A stretch of DNA of 64,000 bases from Physcomitrium patens (lineage: Eukaryota; Streptophyta; Bryopsida; Funariales; Funariaceae), in NCBI RefSeq assembly GCF_000002425.4, contig NC_037253.1, positions 11,399,065 to 11,463,064 of the forward strand. The letters are read 5' to 3'. Below, piece by piece: positions 62,906-64,000 of the stretch. Numbering within the stretch: the stretch's first letter is position 1; the number at the start of each line of letters is the position of its first letter. The notes below the pieces were generated by a model. That model was not told the DNA's origin. It did no database searches and saw nothing but the letters and a program-made list of their open reading frames with translations. Position numbers and translations under genes: made by a program.

Positions 62906-64000
62906 CTTGTCAAGGCCTTCTTAATTGTTAGTCTTATTCTAAGATTTTTTAATCTTCTTGCCTTTAGAAATAGCAATTCTAATTCAATACATTACCATCT
63001 TTGATTGATTTTTTAGTCTTTTTGAGTGATATAAGAGTATATTGAGTATTTTTTCTTTAAATTTCATATCCTTAACAATTTAACAAGAGGATAAACTCAT
63101 TATTCTTATCTTATTTAAAAAGAAAGTGGATCATTTTACTTCTATTTTTATATTTTGAAGGTTATAAATTACCTACTTTTAAATAAATTATTTAGTTTTT
63201 AATACTAATTTTTTCTTTAAAAAAAGTTGATTATCCTTCTTTATAGAAATTTTCATTTGATGTTAGAAGTTACAGATATCCATCCTCTAATTTAACTTAT
63301 GGATTTTTTAAATTCTTTGAAATAGAAGAAAAAATCATTGATGCTATATTTGGCACAAGTGAAAGTAGATTTACAACTATTATAGATCTTTAAAAACTTG
63401 TCAACTCTCTTAAGGTGGAAATTTCACACATCACTAGTATCAGCCATGAAAACATTAATCTTGTACCTATGAAAGAAGTTATGAGTTTAAATCAAGAAAT
63501 TATACAATTGAAAGAAGCAAAAAGATCAACTTTACATTAAATCCAAGAAATTTTGTTTCTACTAATACAATAGGGACAAAGATTAGTATGTCTGATATGT
63601 TTGATAATAAGATCAAAATTTCAAGGATTTTTACAATAAGTCAAGCTCTATCTAAGATTGCATCATTTCTAATACCTCAATGGATTTATTTATGTTGGAT
63701 TTATATGTGCACTTCTATCTAGAAGTATTCTTTTTTGGTTTGTATCTTTAATGGAAAAAGATTTACAAATCTTTATGATTTGAATTCATTCCTAAAAGTA
63801 TTTACAACCTTTTTCAAAGAAAGTCATCAAGAAAAAATAGTAAAAACGAAGTTCTTATCTTTACAATGTCATATAGTAATATGACTATATAGCAAAAAAA
63901 TAAAAATGTGGATGTTACTATAGAAGAGCCTAATAGAAAGATATAAAAAAATTAAAGATAAATAATAAAAAGATTATAAAAGTTTTAATCTTACTATTAT
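62548..64000 (+). mobile_element. Third copy of the element A family (element C), 5' part, runs off the window
   Basis: The 5' LTR (about 62548-63077) aligns with the element A LTR, including GGTCAATAAGTTAGCCACATG, the AGCTTGTGGAATAAGCTAAC stem remnant and TATATATAG, with an extra T-run at about 62871-62901. After the LTR end (CCTTAACA), TTAACAAGAG at 63080-63089 corresponds to the candidate self-priming site of element A with one G-to-A change. Leader and gag-like sequence follow to the window end, full of stops. The leader is longer than in element A and resembles that of B. Confidence 0.8.

Overview
The window looks like nuclear DNA of a land plant, most probably a moss such as Physcomitrium. 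This is inferred from gene content and base composition, not from a database match. Islands of roughly balanced GC carry plant genes: a NOP2-like rRNA methyltransferase, a PRKRIP1 homologue, a zinc-finger homeodomain (ZF-HD) factor, an acylphosphatase exon and casein kinase 2 alpha. They alternate with very AT-rich tracts full of (TA)n runs, Ty3/gypsy chromovirus-type retrotransposons and decayed remnants. No prokaryotic, CRISPR, rRNA or complete tRNA features were seen.

Layout. 1-1250: first coding part and telobox-bearing promoter of a minus-strand NOP2-like gene running off the left edge. 1450-6100: AT-rich DNA with two inverted, diverged copies of an unnamed repeat. 6110-8640: a tiny Tyr/Asn-rich frame and a two-exon PRKRIP1 homologue. 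8640-10760: AT-rich. 10760-16680: mixed DNA with G/C homopolymers and low-complexity tracts but no recognised gene. 16830-19230: a MITE-like unit and AT-rich DNA. 19233-26066: an imperfect inverted-repeat (MITE-like) element split by a 6.4 kb chromovirus, element A. 26070-33890: AT-rich DNA with a possible SINE and a few GC-richer patches. 33890-36444: leader and intronless CDS of a ZF-HD gene. 36445-42200: no recognised gene. 42243-44600: acylphosphatase terminal exon and a decayed coding remnant. 44622-47684: complete ten-exon CK2 alpha gene (minus strand). 49815-50560: decayed protein-kinase remnant. 50904-64000: an old, AT-rich copy of the element A family (B) with a second gypsy element (D, minus strand) inserted in its gag, followed by the start of a third copy (C).

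The most notable observation is in element A. Eleven bases beginning 31 bp after the start of the LTR TATA box, where the transcript should start, are perfectly complementary to the eleven bases lying two bases beyond the 5' LTR. This is the geometry of Tf1/sushi-type self-primed reverse transcription, and it contrasts with the ordinary initiator-tRNA primer site of element D. The family also has a nest of perfect stem-loops in its LTR and an extra 3' reading frame behind a conserved splice-acceptor-like site. Copies decay largely by C-to-T/G-to-A change, as expected for methylated, silenced DNA.

The host genes are unrelated housekeeping or regulatory loci (rRNA modification, splicing, kinase signalling, transcription) and do not form a pathway cluster.
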